Shown piece by piece: positions 26,901 through 34,800 of a stretch of 64,000 nt of DNA; the first letter of the stretch is position 1, and the number at the start of each line of letters is the position of its first letter. The stretch comes from Undaria pinnatifida (taxonomy: Eukaryota > Sar > Phaeophyceae > Laminariales > Alariaceae). Location of the stretch: positions 18,511,090 to 18,575,089 of the forward strand of contig JABAKD010000001.1 in NCBI GenBank assembly GCA_012845835.1. The letters are read 5' to 3'. The translations under genes and the position numbers were made by a program. The notes beneath the pieces were generated by a model. It saw only the letters and a list, made by a program, of their open reading frames with translations, did not search any database and was not told the DNA's origin.

Positions 26901-28205
26901 TTTCCCTCGCCCCACCTACAAAGCTTCATCTGCGTGTGCGCTGAGATGCTCTGGTGCAGCGAACCCGTGCGAGTATGTACGTGGTCGAGCGATCGCCGTT
27001 GTTGATTATTTTTCGCGAGAACTTTATTAAAAAAACATGTAAATTCGGGCTTCATTGTAAGTGTCGTCGATCCGATTCTGCCCGTCTGATTCTGCCGTCC
27101 GAAAAATCAAGCTTATTTTCAGTTTCGGAAACGCTATTACCAGGTATAAAATAAGCCTTAAAGGGTGCACAGTTTTTTTTTCGCACTGACAACGCACAAA
27201 GGGGTTGCCAATGAACGAAGAATATGATATTAGGGCTACGGTTAGTGGGGGTGTAGGGTTAGGGCTAGGGTTCAGGGTTAGGGTTTAGTGAAGTAGGGTG
27301 ATGAGAGAGGGCCGGCAGTTTACTCGTGAGCGAACAGCGGACGCTCACACGTCCAGTATTTACTCGTCATGCTGCTGAGGAAGGAACCGAGAACTGACTT
27401 TGAGATGCGCTTACGTTCATGTACACATGTAGGTACGTCAACGATTTTTCTTATTTCCTCATAAAAGTCAGCCCTTAGATTCTCGCGGGATGTGGAACGC
27501 TTTCTTACTATGACAGAGCCGGTGGTGTACTCGTGATATCATAGCGACCGAGGTCATTGAAGGTTTTCTCATCGACGTGCTGCCTGGAACTAAGATACTC
27601 TGTACTTCTGAGTTGCTGCTGTATTATTATGTTTCTGCCGTCTGTTGTTGTCTTACGAAAACGTACGTAAATGTATGACGCCCGTTGTGCACGGCAACTG
27701 CACCATGAACTCAAAGCAACGCGAGAACTCTCATCCTCTCCGTTTCTCGGACGAACGTCTCAACATTCTCACGTCGCGAACACTGCTGCTGCTGCTGCTG
27801 CTGCTATGCTTGCCCAAGCAGCAGCAGCAAAGCGCCGGGGCCTGGTTGCTGACTGTACAAAAGCTCGTCAGTCAGATTTGCCAGGTTGAACAACCCATAT
27901 CGAACAAACCAAAACAGGTGGGCCTGTGCGTACGCACTATTACGCACCATGCAAGTCTTCGCCTCGTTCTTCAGCCCAGGGTTCTTCTTTTCCGGCATTT
28001 CCTCATTGGCGAACGCTTTGCCCAAGGCGTCGCCCCACCCCATTCTCAAGGACCCTCCCATTGCCCTGTTTGCGGGAGGGCGCATTGCTGATGACGCGAT
28101 TGCTCCATCGTGTGATGCCTTCGACAAGGACGCAGGGCAAGGCAAGAACGCGCTTATGCAAGGGACACTAAGCACTAGAGCAACCAGTACACGCGTAAGG
28201 TTCAT
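5849..28205 (-). CDS. Plastid-targeted [2Fe-2S] ferredoxin-like protein, 3 exons, complete
   Basis: Spliced CDS join of 28205-27948, 9895-9797 and 5959-5849 (258+99+111 nt), 155 residues plus stop. All three exons join in phase 0. Residues 1-19 form a signal peptide (MNLTRV, then a hydrophobic LVALVLSVPCISA stretch) with cleavage before F20 (SA|FLP), followed by a Ser/Ala-rich transit-like region; this is the bipartite plastid presequence of secondary-plastid algae. The mature part has a GWGDALGKAFANEE segment, then VTVNGKTIQAVQGQRLRD and a Cys cluster GCEK|GDCGTC (C-x4-C-x2-C) with a fourth Cys in RICKA, which is the full ligand set of a plant-type [2Fe-2S] ferredoxin. Inferred role: electron carrier in the plastid; the partner is unknown. 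It is divergent from the EF-hand gene that starts 624 bp away. Introns are 18,052 and 3,837 bp. An upstream in-frame ATG at 28241 would add 12 residues before the signal peptide. The exon linkage is inferred from frame and protein family, not from transcripts. Confidence 0.82.
6265..6330 (+). repeat. GAGGAGCTCTATACCCC dispersed repeat
   Basis: Motif GGTTCTTGACTTGAGGAGC plus flanks. Further copies near 13690, 49350 and 58145 (plus) and near 18985, 19130, 21595 and 61190 (minus). Confidence 0.55.
6428..6513 (+). mobile_element. TTAA-ended mini-element (piggyBac-like), degenerate
   Basis: Contains TAGAGCCCCAAAT...CTATACTAAT...AAACGGGTTTCC and GGCGTTAAGG, the body of the family seen at 9550, 40986 and 63427. 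Confidence 0.6.
6655..6840 (-). mobile_element. tRNA-derived SINE, degenerate
   Basis: On minus: a box B-like GAGTTCGGGTCCCGT, then GATGCAAGTCGACAAG, GTGGAGATGCTGAATTAA and ACCGTAGAGGAGG in the SINE order. Box A is not recognisable. Confidence 0.5.
7030..7138 (+). repeat. GATGT satellite, left part
   Basis: Runs of GATGT/GATGTGAT. It is interrupted by the pogo-like element at 7139 and resumes after 7883. Confidence 0.8.
7139..7880. mobile_element. Pogo/Tc1-mariner-like non-autonomous element
   Basis: 742 bp flanked by TA on both sides (7137-7138 and 7881-7882). Left end CAGTCGACCCCGCTTTAAAG, right end inverted CAGTCGTCCCCGCTTTAAAG. Subterminal repeats of GTGTCTTTAACGCGGGG occur near both ends. 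No transposase frame. CAGTCG ends and TA duplications are typical of pogo/Tigger elements. Confidence 0.8.
7935..8372 (+). repeat. GATGT satellite, right part
   Basis: GATGTGATGT runs mixed with degenerate ATGTGGTG units. Confidence 0.75.
8395..8945 (+). repeat. Tandem repeat of about 55-60 bp
   Basis: Around nine diverged units of the form TTATCATTCCGAGAAAA, CCCAGGCGGTCGGGGTTAGG. Confidence 0.75.
8960..9185 (+). repeat. GGGTC array element
   Basis: CACGGGTAATC at the left, a pure GGGTC run at 9088-9138, and GACCGG at the right. The AGGAGG...TTTTCAA-type segment is shared with 48930. Confidence 0.75.
9339..9760. mobile_element. GCTGTGASTCGGCA element, with nested mini-element
   Basis: Left end GCTGTGTGTGAGTCGGCACG, right end inverted (CCTGCCGACTCAAAGC). 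Without the nested mini-element (9550-9639) its length is about 332 bp, matching the 333-bp copy at 17986. Confidence 0.65.
9550..9639 (+). mobile_element. TTAA-ended mini-element (piggyBac-like)
   Basis: Starts AACCCCTTTAGAGCCCCC and ends GTTGTAAAGGCGTTAA. It lies inside the GCTGTGASTCGGCA element. Confidence 0.7.
9797..9895 (-). CDS. Ferredoxin-like gene, exon 2
   Basis: Encodes 33 residues from VTVNGK to VEYGCEK, carrying the first cluster Cys. It is bounded by an acceptor (gatgcag|GTT) and a donor (GAGAAG|gtgaag), both phase 0. Two decayed copies of this exon lie upstream in intron 1 at 11125-11201 and 11857-11893; neither keeps the acceptor AG. Confidence 0.85.
10015..10225 (+). mobile_element. 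SINE body, subfamily A
   Basis: AGTGGGAATGCTGAA, AAAAATGAAGGCATGTACCG, then ATGACC...GGCTTGTCCAGAAGG and CGAGTTGGGTCGG. The tRNA head is not visible. Confidence 0.65.
10410..10705. mobile_element. GCTGTGASTCGGCA element
   Basis: Left end GCTGTGACTCAGCACG, right end inverted TGCCGACTCACAGC; 296 bp. Confidence 0.65.
10706..11124. other. No gene seen
   Basis: Contains a CACTCGTGCGAGTG palindrome at about 10981; short frames only. Confidence 0.35.
11125..11201 (-). pseudogene. Decayed duplicate of ferredoxin exon 2 (copy 2)
   Basis: Aligns by eye with 9850-9926: the exon start, the gccgaaagg stretch just upstream of the acceptor, and the shared TACAGCAGTA. The acceptor dinucleotide is lost and the frame is shifted, so it cannot serve as an exon. 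Confidence 0.6.
11202..12317. other. Intronic sequence, no gene seen
   Basis: Holds a partial TTAA-type mini-element (about 11507-11567, minus), one TACCTGGTA at 11412, pseudo-exon copy 3, and a diverged copy of the AGCTGTGAG...CTTTGCAA repeat near 12058. Confidence 0.4.
11857..11893 (-). pseudogene. Decayed duplicate of ferredoxin exon 2 (copy 3)
   Basis: Read on the minus strand it gives AVHGKTIKAVHS, against TVNGKTIQAVQG in the functional exon. The match ends after about 37 bases, and no acceptor AG is present at the boundary. Confidence 0.55.
12318..12500 (-). mobile_element. SINE body, subfamily B
   Basis: On minus: TTCGATGCGAGTCGACGAGG, AAAACGAAGGCGCGAGCC, GTGACCCCGGACCTGAGTTA and AGGGAGGGTGAAAGAG. 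Confidence 0.7.
12885..13145 (+). repeat. Minisatellite of about 60 bp
   Basis: About four diverged units of GGTATCCGGGTACCAGAC, CTGGTTGCTTTGGTCATACTCG. Confidence 0.75.
13146..13920. other. Intronic sequence with open frames, no assigned gene
   Basis: 13410-13690 is GC-richer and open on both strands (for example 105 codons at 13422 plus), but no domain or splice context is recognised. A GAGGAGGTCTATAT repeat copy lies near 13715. Confidence 0.3.
13930..14530. mobile_element. Element carrying an ATCAT/ATACT microsatellite, copy 1
   Basis: Shares with 44238-44729 the block TTTTCAC..CC.GGT..GAGCTATCAT, the microsatellite core, GGCGCAGCTTAGCT-type sequence, CACTCGCGCGAGTGACACCG and the end ACCCTCCTACCG. 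The left end is eroded. Confidence 0.6.
14538..14692 (+). repeat. Minisatellite TATCGCTTGCTAGT
   Basis: About ten imperfect 14-16 bp units. Confidence 0.85.
14693..15530. other. Intronic sequence, no gene seen
   Basis: Rich in TACCGGTA-type words and ACACCCCCT blocks that recur at 17480-17780; no coding signal. Confidence 0.4.
15535..16900 (+). repeat. Tandem repeat with long poly-C tracts
   Basis: Five or six diverged units containing GATTTATAGTTTCCGCGCAC, a C run of 10-20, AAACGCCCCACC, ATCTGCCAGAGTAGTAAACAC and TGATATCACCTCATTATC. The minus strand is strongly G-quadruplex-capable. Confidence 0.85.
16985..17056 (-). repeat. AGCTGTGAG...CTTTGCAAGCTG dispersed repeat
   Basis: About 70-bp core: CGATCGGAGTATCACACAC, CTGCAAAGATGAGTTTCGAC, TCGATCTCACCGCTGGAG. 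Related copies at 10262, 16199, 45563, 50395, 50565, 52940, 60740 and 60903, in both orientations. Confidence 0.65.
17057..17985. other. Intronic sequence, no gene seen
   Basis: Holds TACCAGGTA at 17075, TACCTGGTA at 17305, and repeated GTTAGCACACCCYCT blocks at 17480-17720. Confidence 0.4.
17986..18318. mobile_element. GCTGTGASTCGGCA element, best-preserved copy
   Basis: 333 bp. Left end GCTGTGACTCGGCAGGACTT, right end inverted (AAGTCGTGCCGACCCACAGC). No coding capacity. The internal palindromic GGCGAGCGAAGCGAGCC motif is shared with 46560. Confidence 0.75.
18408..18491 (+). mobile_element. TTAA-ended mini-element (piggyBac-like)
   Basis: CTTCAGAGTCCCCAAACCCC ... TTTCCAGTTGTTAAGGCGTT AA. 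Confidence 0.6.
18500..20220. other. Intronic sequence, no gene seen
   Basis: Contains two minus-oriented GAGGAGCTCT repeat copies (about 18985-19040 and 19120-19200). Short frames only. Confidence 0.4.
20225..20542 (-). mobile_element. tRNA-derived SINE, subfamily A, full length
   Basis: On minus: head with GCCCCCTGGTGATTCAATAG and box B GGTTCGAACCCC, a middle region, AAAAATAGAGGCACGTACCG, and the A tail CACCTGTGACCACGGCTTGT. Confidence 0.75.
20570..20800 (-). mobile_element. SINE body, subfamily B
   Basis: Directly abuts the previous SINE. Tail GTGACCCCGGGTCTGAGTTG, CGTCTAGGGAGGGAAAAAG. No head. Confidence 0.7.
20835..20985 (+). repeat. AATCAATCGT decamer array
   Basis: About 15 units with A/C variation at one position. 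Confidence 0.9.
21000..22280. other. Intronic sequence with a duplicated segment
   Basis: TTTTTTGGCTGAA...CTCCTTCCTTAACCC...CGCRTCATGTTTCGGTG occurs at 21190-21290 and again at 21400-21510. A 90-codon frame at 21981 has no recognised domain. Confidence 0.45.
22285..22562. mobile_element. AAGGCGGTATCCC element
   Basis: Repeated ATAAGGCGGTATCCCGA blocks and GGCGCGAC. The right end CTACTGGGAGACCCCC corresponds to the right ends at 45241 and 49833. Confidence 0.6.
22578..22665 (+). mobile_element. SINE tail fragment, subfamily B
   Basis: TGGTCCCAGACCTGAGGTAC, GACTAGGGAGGGAGAAAGAG. Confidence 0.55.
22745..23165 (+). repeat. GCACTAAACTGGGGCCCC tandem repeats
   Basis: About 14 units built from CCGCACTAAACTGGGGCCCC and ACTAAAGGGGTACCGCACTA. 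A related shorter segment lies at 29805-29970. Confidence 0.8.
23166..23800. repeat. Inverted-repeat-rich segment
   Basis: The block GAACCGACCAGCCACCCACG (23228) recurs in direct orientation near 23355 and inverted near 23690, with GGAAAAA/ATTTTTC arms between. No coding domain. Confidence 0.5.
24110..24300 (-). mobile_element. SINE body, subfamily B
   Basis: On minus: ATTCGAATCGAGTCGACGAAGG, ATAAAGGTGGAGGCGCGTACGG, GTGACTCCGGATCTGAGTTACG, GGGAGAGGGAGAAGG. Confidence 0.7.
24301..25140. other. Intronic sequence, no gene seen
   Basis: A GGCACGGCACCGCAC-type tract lies at 24700-24780; otherwise unremarkable. Confidence 0.4.
25145..25480 (+). repeat. AGATC-rich dispersed repeat
   Basis: AATAATACCAGGTAAAAAC, GGACGCAACCTTCC, ACCTCGGACAGATC, TTGTGCAGGATCTGTGTATG, GACATGAGCTAGACCATACA: the same order as at 59425. 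Confidence 0.75.
25795..26005 (+). mobile_element. SINE, subfamily A, 5' eroded
   Basis: GACGGACTTTTGCTTGTGCAAA, ACGAAGGCAAGTACCGGGAGG, CCCGTGACCACCGGCTTGTCC, ending in an A run. Confidence 0.65.
26160..26245 (+). repeat. Degenerate GGGTTA/GGTTAC repeat
   Basis: Telomere-like hexamer variants. Similar tracts at 27235-27290, 35213-35228 and 52440-52545. Confidence 0.7.
26677..27030 (+). pseudogene. Fragment resembling the N-terminus of a PIF/Harbinger nuclease
   Basis: Open frame of 117 codons. The segment RTRRVFPRPTYKASS followed by GAANPCEY...GRA resembles the R-x-x-P-R-P-x-Y start of Harbinger-type nucleases before the catalytic domain. No DDE domain follows. It lies antisense in ferredoxin intron 1. 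It could also be a chance GC-rich frame. Confidence 0.35.
27948..28205 (-). CDS. Ferredoxin-like gene, exon 1 (presequence and N-terminus)
   Basis: Encodes 86 residues from the signal peptide through NPGLKNEAKTCM. The donor site is ATG|GTGCGT, with intron starting at 27947 on the minus strand. The A|F cleavage context (CISA|FLP) and the KAFANEE segment identify it. The start at 28205 was chosen because it places the hydrophobic core directly after a short Asn/Arg N-region; 28241 is the alternative in-frame start. Confidence 0.82.
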
Positions 28206-28829
28206 GGCGGGTGAAGCTCGTGGAGGCAGCAGTTTAGACAACTACGAGGTTGTTACGATATACATGCTCATATACAGGGGACATTATAATACAAACCCCT
28301 TTATGATACCGCCTTTTTCTATCTGAGATTCCCCCAACATTCGGGAGAGTAATAATAGCATTTTAAGAGAGATTTCGAGGGTTTCCAGACACCCGCTAAA
28401 GGCAGTACCACCGCAGCCCCACAGGCTACAAGGCATATGGTAATTGGGACCCGCCGAGCGCAATGAGAGGGCAGTGGTCGTCACAGTGACAGCAGGAACA
28501 ACTCATAAACCGGAAGGGCACGGGGTTCATATCACCAATCGCTAGGAGGGTGCTCTGAGGGCGGCAGCCCGGTCAGGGTCACCCGTGGGCGAAGGTTTCT
28601 TCCACGCAAAATATTTTTGATTCTCTCGTCATATTTTTGATATTTTGTTTTCGGATAACAGGTAAAACAAAACCAAAAACAGGCAGCTGTGAGTTGGTGG
28701 GACGGACGGAAAGCGAAAACATCGGAACAAGAGTTGCCCGGCTGGTATCCAGCTACTAAGGTTTACCAGGACCACCTTCGTGTCCACCCCCCTAGGCTTG
28801 CCTAGGCGTGGTCGCACCCCGGCGCTGCG
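28206..28829. promoter_or_regulatory. Shared promoter region of the divergent gene pair
   Basis: 624 bp separate the two start codons. The stretch holds a CCAAT pentamer near 28533 and a repeated CCTAGGC (about 28791-28806) just upstream of the EF-hand start. No convincing TATA box is placed. Shared regulation is inferred from arrangement only. Confidence 0.45.
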
Positions 28830-28897
28830 ATGGGTGCCACCGGGAGCAAGACGCCGCGCGCTTCGACCAAAGAGGGACGGCAGGCCGGCCTAAAATT
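28830..28897 (+). CDS. EF-hand gene, exon 1 (candidate)
   Basis: ATG followed by 21 open codons and two extra bases (TT), then a strong donor TT|GTGAGT. The product is [18 protein letters not shown] plus AGLK. The two leftover bases complete a Phe codon with the first base of exon 2. The GC-rich codon use resembles the other exons. Confidence 0.6.
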
Positions 28898-31800
28898 GTG
28901 AGTGCAGCTTTCTGGTTTTGGTTTTGCAGTTTGGTCGTTTGGTGCTACGGGTACGAGCCCTCCCCTTCCCTCCCCGCGCCCCGCCGGCTTGTGTTGGCTT
29001 TGTCGTATGCTATGGGTGTTGCCTCCGCGTTGCTGACACCGTGTGTATGCATCGTGCTCAAGCACGTGACCCCCCCCCCTGGTATTCAATGGATGTGTTT
29101 GTTTTGCAAGCACATGCCCTCGGGATTCGGGATCATCATGGTGTGTAATATCACGTATCGTAAAATATGGGCATATAACGTATGGGTAAATTTGTGCTCC
29201 TTCCTGGTACCTTGTAAAGAAGAGCATACTTGCGCGCGCGTTACGTACAGGATACGTCCTCTCTGTTTCTAAACTAGACTGTTGTGAGTACGGCATCGAG
29301 TATACGGCATCGAGTACTTATACAAGGGAATGGACACTTGCGCGTGTGCACAACAGGGTGCCACAGCAGCATTATGATGATGTCCAACATGGTATCATAC
29401 TTCTACTGTAGTAACAGTTGTCTCGTAACCATCGCCCTACCAGCGTCCATCGCAATGATCAGATATATAGCCCGAACTGAGGGATTTACCCATTCATTAT
29501 TTTCACACTATTTAGTAGAGAACGTGCCGGCCTGAACACATCTCCCCTGACAACCGCTGTATGTCCGAGTACCTGGTATGTGCCTTGGTATGGATGATCA
29601 GACAGAAGAGCTTCGCTCATACCTGGATGCATGGGTGCGTATCAAACGGGGGTTGCCGAAGTCACCACCAACGTTTCACCCCTTCAGCACTGCACTTACG
29701 CTTTTACTGTTTAAGGAGAGACTGCTTGGCATTTGTGTTGGATATAATTGTTGCAGTGCTGAGAGGGTTTATCCAGCTGGTTTTATCGCGGCCGGGTTGC
29801 TGGCCCCTCGTTAGTGCGATGCCCTCCCAGATGACTGCCCGCATTAAAGTGGGACCCCACACTATCCGGAGATAGTGCTGTGCCCGGTACTCTGTAGAAC
29901 GAGGTCGTGACTATGATTTTACACCGCACTAAACTTGGGCCATGCACTAAAGGTACCGCACTAAGGCGGCACCACGACTACTGCTGTCCCTAAAAGCCGC
30001 CCCGTACCATTGTCTATTACTACCACAAAGTACTGCTACCGACACCACTGCTTACCACTACTGTTAATACTACAGGTACCTCCACCACGACCACCACCGC
30101 TACTAATTATACTATTTCAGGTACAGCAGTCGCAAATGTGTCGGTTGACGGTCTGGTTTTGTCCCGTCAAGGCGTCTGTAGACGTCCCATACTGGGCTTA
30201 GTATGAAGCCGTCCTCAGCGGTTGTTCGTCAAAATTATGGGTGCCGTCAACCGACGTTTCTTTGTCCAGCAGTACTGGTAGTATATACAAGAAGCGGTTC
30301 CTCTACTTGCACCTGTTTAGCGCCAGTATTTGTATGTAGGCCGGATATACGGGCACTATAACGGCAACTGGCGCTGCTCCGCGTACTGCGACTTTTGGTT
30401 GTTCCCTTCTGTGCCGAGTGATTTCATAGGCACTATGAGCCGGTCGCCCCGGTGGTCTAGTGGAAGCCTGCGACTACTGCTGTAGAGTTGCTGCGGTAGC
30501 TATTATGAGGCTGGAATCTCACTTGAGTCGGACTTTTGAGTCTATTTGCCAAAACACGAAATCAAGGAAATCGACGCTTGAGAGCGCCTTGCAGCGTCGG
30601 TAGGCGCAATCCTATGCGAGTCGACGAGGCAGAAAAGGGCTCAAGTGTTGCCGAGATAAAAATGAAGGCACGTGTATCTCTGGGTGGTGAGGAGGGGGGA
30701 GAAGGGCCTACTTAGTGAACCTGGATCTGAATTGCGTTGAGGGAGGGAGAAGGAGAAATAATAAGATGCGAAGATAATAGAACGAAACGGGATGAGCAAA
30801 AAACAATGAAGCGGGCAATCGGCGGTACTCAATCGGTGCTATACATGTAGAGGGACCACTTATTTTATACCAGAGGGTACCATTTTACCAGCACATTTTT
30901 CATGATATACCACTGCTACTGCTGCTGCTGTGCGTAATGCTCTGATTTTCCGAGTATTCGATTAGTAACGCCGTCGGGGTCTCTTTGTTTTCGCGTCTTG
31001 CTCTTTTGAAAGGGACGTGGGACATTGCTTGCAGTACCAGTACGAAATAGTCAACCAGCGGGGCAAATGTTTTGTTGGGTGACCATGCGATAAACTGGGG
31101 GCGCATCGAAAGGGCTCTCAACGTATTTTTTGCTAACCCCGCACTATTCACTCCTGCTGTTCCTGTGGTTGAGTGCACCCGTATTTCTCCTGTTGGCCTG
31201 TGAGCAGTATAGTAGTGGCAGTCTCGCTGTGGTCCATATTTTACCAGCGTTCAGAGCTATGAAGGCGGTCGCTTGCGCTCGTGGTTGCTTCGTGACCACC
31301 AGGTACCAGATATCACGCCACGTCGATATTAAACATCACCTGGTCGATAGCACACGCTGCAGTCAATTGGCATAACCTTATTTATCCTTTTGGGAGCTAT
31401 CGATACATTGATATTACCAAAAATCGAGGAGCCGATCTAATCAAGCGCCTAGGAATGACGTGAGGCAATCATCCGAGTACTAGCATGCCTCACGCTTGCC
31501 TCGCAGCTTCCCGCGCTTCAGTTCGAATACATCTCCTACACCAGCAGCAGCTCGGATTGCTTCATTTGGCCGATGCTGTAATCGGCAGCTTTTTTTCGTC
31601 AATTTTTTCGTCGCAAGTCCCGACGGGGTTAACGTGCACCCAGATTTCCGTGACCTTAGCCCTACCTCTAAACCTTAACCTTGAGGTCTGCAGCATTTGT
31701 ATATTGGTACCCGAAATAGTTTACCAGGTGCAGCAGTTACTCGTATGATTTACGATAGTTTGTGGAAGACAGAGTCGTAGATACCTATCGTAGATCTCGT

Positions 31801-34800
31801 ACACGCATGCGCGAGAGGACACGTCACCGGTCAGGCAACACACGATCCTTGTTTGCATTATCCGGACGCCCCGGTGGTGTATCAATATTGATAGTGGTTA
31901 ACGCCTGTACAACTGGAAAGGTCTTTTTGGGGACATATCGCTTGGGGTTAATGCAGGGAGGGGTTTTAGAGCTCTAATGAATGGTATTGATACTATGGTA
32001 TAGAGTTTGTTCTGAGATTCGAATCCCTTGTGTGTCGGACTTTTGAGCTTGTTTGCAAAAATAAAAATAATGAGGAATCAACTGCTGGTATATGGCAGCG
32101 TGGGTAGGCGCAATTCGATGCGAGTGGACGAGGGCAGGAAGTGCTGAACTATTCTCGCATCCCATGCATCCATTATATTCTCATTTTTTATTTCTCCTCC
32201 ATCCCTAGATGTAGTTCAGATTCAGCGTCACTACAAGTACTAGTAATAAGGCTCTTCCCCCCCCCCTTCCCACTACGGTATGTGCCCTCTTTTTCATCGC
32301 GAGAAGAGTCCAGCCTTTTTCCCCTCGTCGACTCGCATCGAATTGCGGCTACCCACGCAGCAAATACACTCAAAGTCCGACCCAAATGGGATTCGAACCC
32401 CAGAACCAACTCCAGTCGCATTCGAGGGTAACCACTATTAACAGGCCACCGGGGCGACGCGTCGGCAGCCCCGATGACATTTTTTTTCCCCACACTTCCT
32501 CTTTCCAGCTTCTGGAGGACAAGCCGTGGTCACAGGTGTCGTCCCTTCTCCCGCCCGTTTCTTGCCTTCAAGTGTTATCGCGCATAGGGTTCAGCAATCC
32601 CACTGCCCGTCGATTTTCCATCGAGTGTTGCTAACTCAAACTCTCGCGCTTTTTGCAAGTCAATTTGCGCTCAAGAAAAACACACTACCAGGTACGAATT
32701 TATACGAGTATGCACACGGGGGGATTCGAACTCACGAAACTGACCTATACCAGGCTCGAGGATAACCTGATACGCCACCGAGGCGACCGGCTGTACGAGC
32801 CTGTTGTTGTACGTACGTAACATGTATCCCGTCGGTACTGACGTATGATAGTGCCTGGCTGTACGCTCGTTACGCTGCTATTCGATCTTACTTACTGCTA
32901 TCATACAGCTGCACTTCGTGTAAGCCAGGTACCTCTGGTGCTGTTAAATTAATAATGAACACGAGTGAGTATAGGTACTTCTTCCGCAGTATTCGCGGTT
33001 GCGTAATTTCGATTTTGTTGCAGCGACTCCAAGTTGGATTTTGTTTTTCTGGGGCCTTTGACCCGCCCAAGTTTGCGGATATGAATGCAGTATCGTACGA
33101 TTCAGCAATCTTTTGTGCTAATATAAAGAAGTATTGCTTATGCGGTGCAGTACGAGTACGTAGTCCTCCTTGGTATATCATAGCAGCTCGACTGCGCATC
33201 TACCAAGGTCGATGTCGTAGGTTCAAATCCCGATGTCGTAGGTTCAAATCCCGATGTCGTAGGTTCAAATCCCGATGTCGTAGGTTCAAATGCCGATGTT
33301 GTAGGTTTCGCGTAGACTGTTAGTGGCGAAAAGCGTGAGCTCAGAAAATTCGACGAAATTCGACGGGCAGTGGGAATGCTGAACCCCATGCGTGATAAAA
33401 ATGAAGGCACGTACCGGGGGGGAGAAGGGAAGAAACCTGTGACCACGGCTTGTCCAGGAGGTCGCTGAAGGGAAACCTTGTTAAGATACGAGTTGAGCTG
33501 GAAATTAAAAAGTGATGAACAAACAACAAGGACCCAGCGACTGCTGTATACACCAGGGTATCCTTTCGTCGGCGGGACACGCGGCACATCACACGCATCG
33601 CACCAGCTGCGCGGGTGCGTTGTTTGTCGGCCGCCATATCATTGTCTGGGTATGCAAGGACCGCTTTGGCACAGTGAGCTACCCGATTTAAGAGCATCCG
33701 TAGTAACATTAGTCTACACATTACACGGACTTGGCCCTGTTGGGGCTTGAATATATCTTGATTGTAGTATAGGGGAGAGATGACGAAATAAACTGACGAT
33801 TGGAGCATCCTCCACACGAACTAACCCGGGCTGCTAGGTTAGCTCACGACGCTGATTGGCTGGAAATGCGAGGAGCGCTTTGGCACAGTGGGTTTTGCCC
33901 TATTTAAGAGCATCTATAATAACATTACGATACACCCTGTTGGGGCTTGAATGTATCTTGATTTTAGTATAGGGAAACATAGACGAATAACACTGACGAT
34001 TGCAGGATCTAAGGATCCTTCATTCATTAACACGAAGCGACCCGAGCTGATAGATTATTATCTTACGAAGATTTTAGTGTCAAATTCCAAAAATGCAACG
34101 TTACTGTAAGACACGCTCATAGCTGGCGCTGCTGCCGTGTGCTGCATGCTCGCACCATATGGTAAAAGCGCGCTTGTACGTTGTGTTGTCGCTGTAAGTG
34201 GGTCCCAGAGGAGCCATAGCTTGTGTAACCCTTTATTGTAGAACTGCATATATAGAACTGCAAACATTCCAACATTCCGCTTTGATTCCAAGTCAGTCGT
34301 CTCCAAAAATGCGCGTGCACAGGCTAAGCAATCTAAAGGACCTGTTACGCCTTGTGGCGCCTTCGTATGATATGAACACATTTTTTGTATGGCTGTGGCC
34401 TGTATACTTAAACCTGTGTGGTATTGAATACCTGGTATGAGGTGAGACAGGAAAGCGGCAACACTGGCCTGCGTCGAGGGGCTCTTAAATCGGGCACCTA
34501 CCTCACCGGATCATATGCGATTTTAATACTAATATTAATACCGTTTTGATGCTGATATAAGCGTCACCACGTTGATCTTATTTTATCGTAGTAAAAAGTG
34601 TATGAATCCCAAAACGGTCCTTACATGTTCGAACAGAGCTGTATCTATCATGTATGTACCGGTACGGTACTGCTGGACGCGGTGATGATACCCCCCCACA
34701 CCCCACCCTTATCTTTCATACTAGCCCGATTTTTCGTCTTGAGTTTTTAATGAACACTTTTGCTCTCCAGCCCAACTCGTAAGAGGTTTCACCCTCAGCG

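Noticed and set aside
26160-27290. Chromosome end
   Set aside because: Telomere-like units are degenerate and internal, with gene structure continuing on both sides.
28808-29272. 154-codon plus-strand frame near the promoter
   Set aside because: Overlaps EF-hand exon 1 in another frame, where the MGATGSK start with a strong donor is the better explanation.
30441-30545. Possible tRNA gene on plus strand
   Set aside because: Box B is degenerate, and the sequence is the head of a full SINE.
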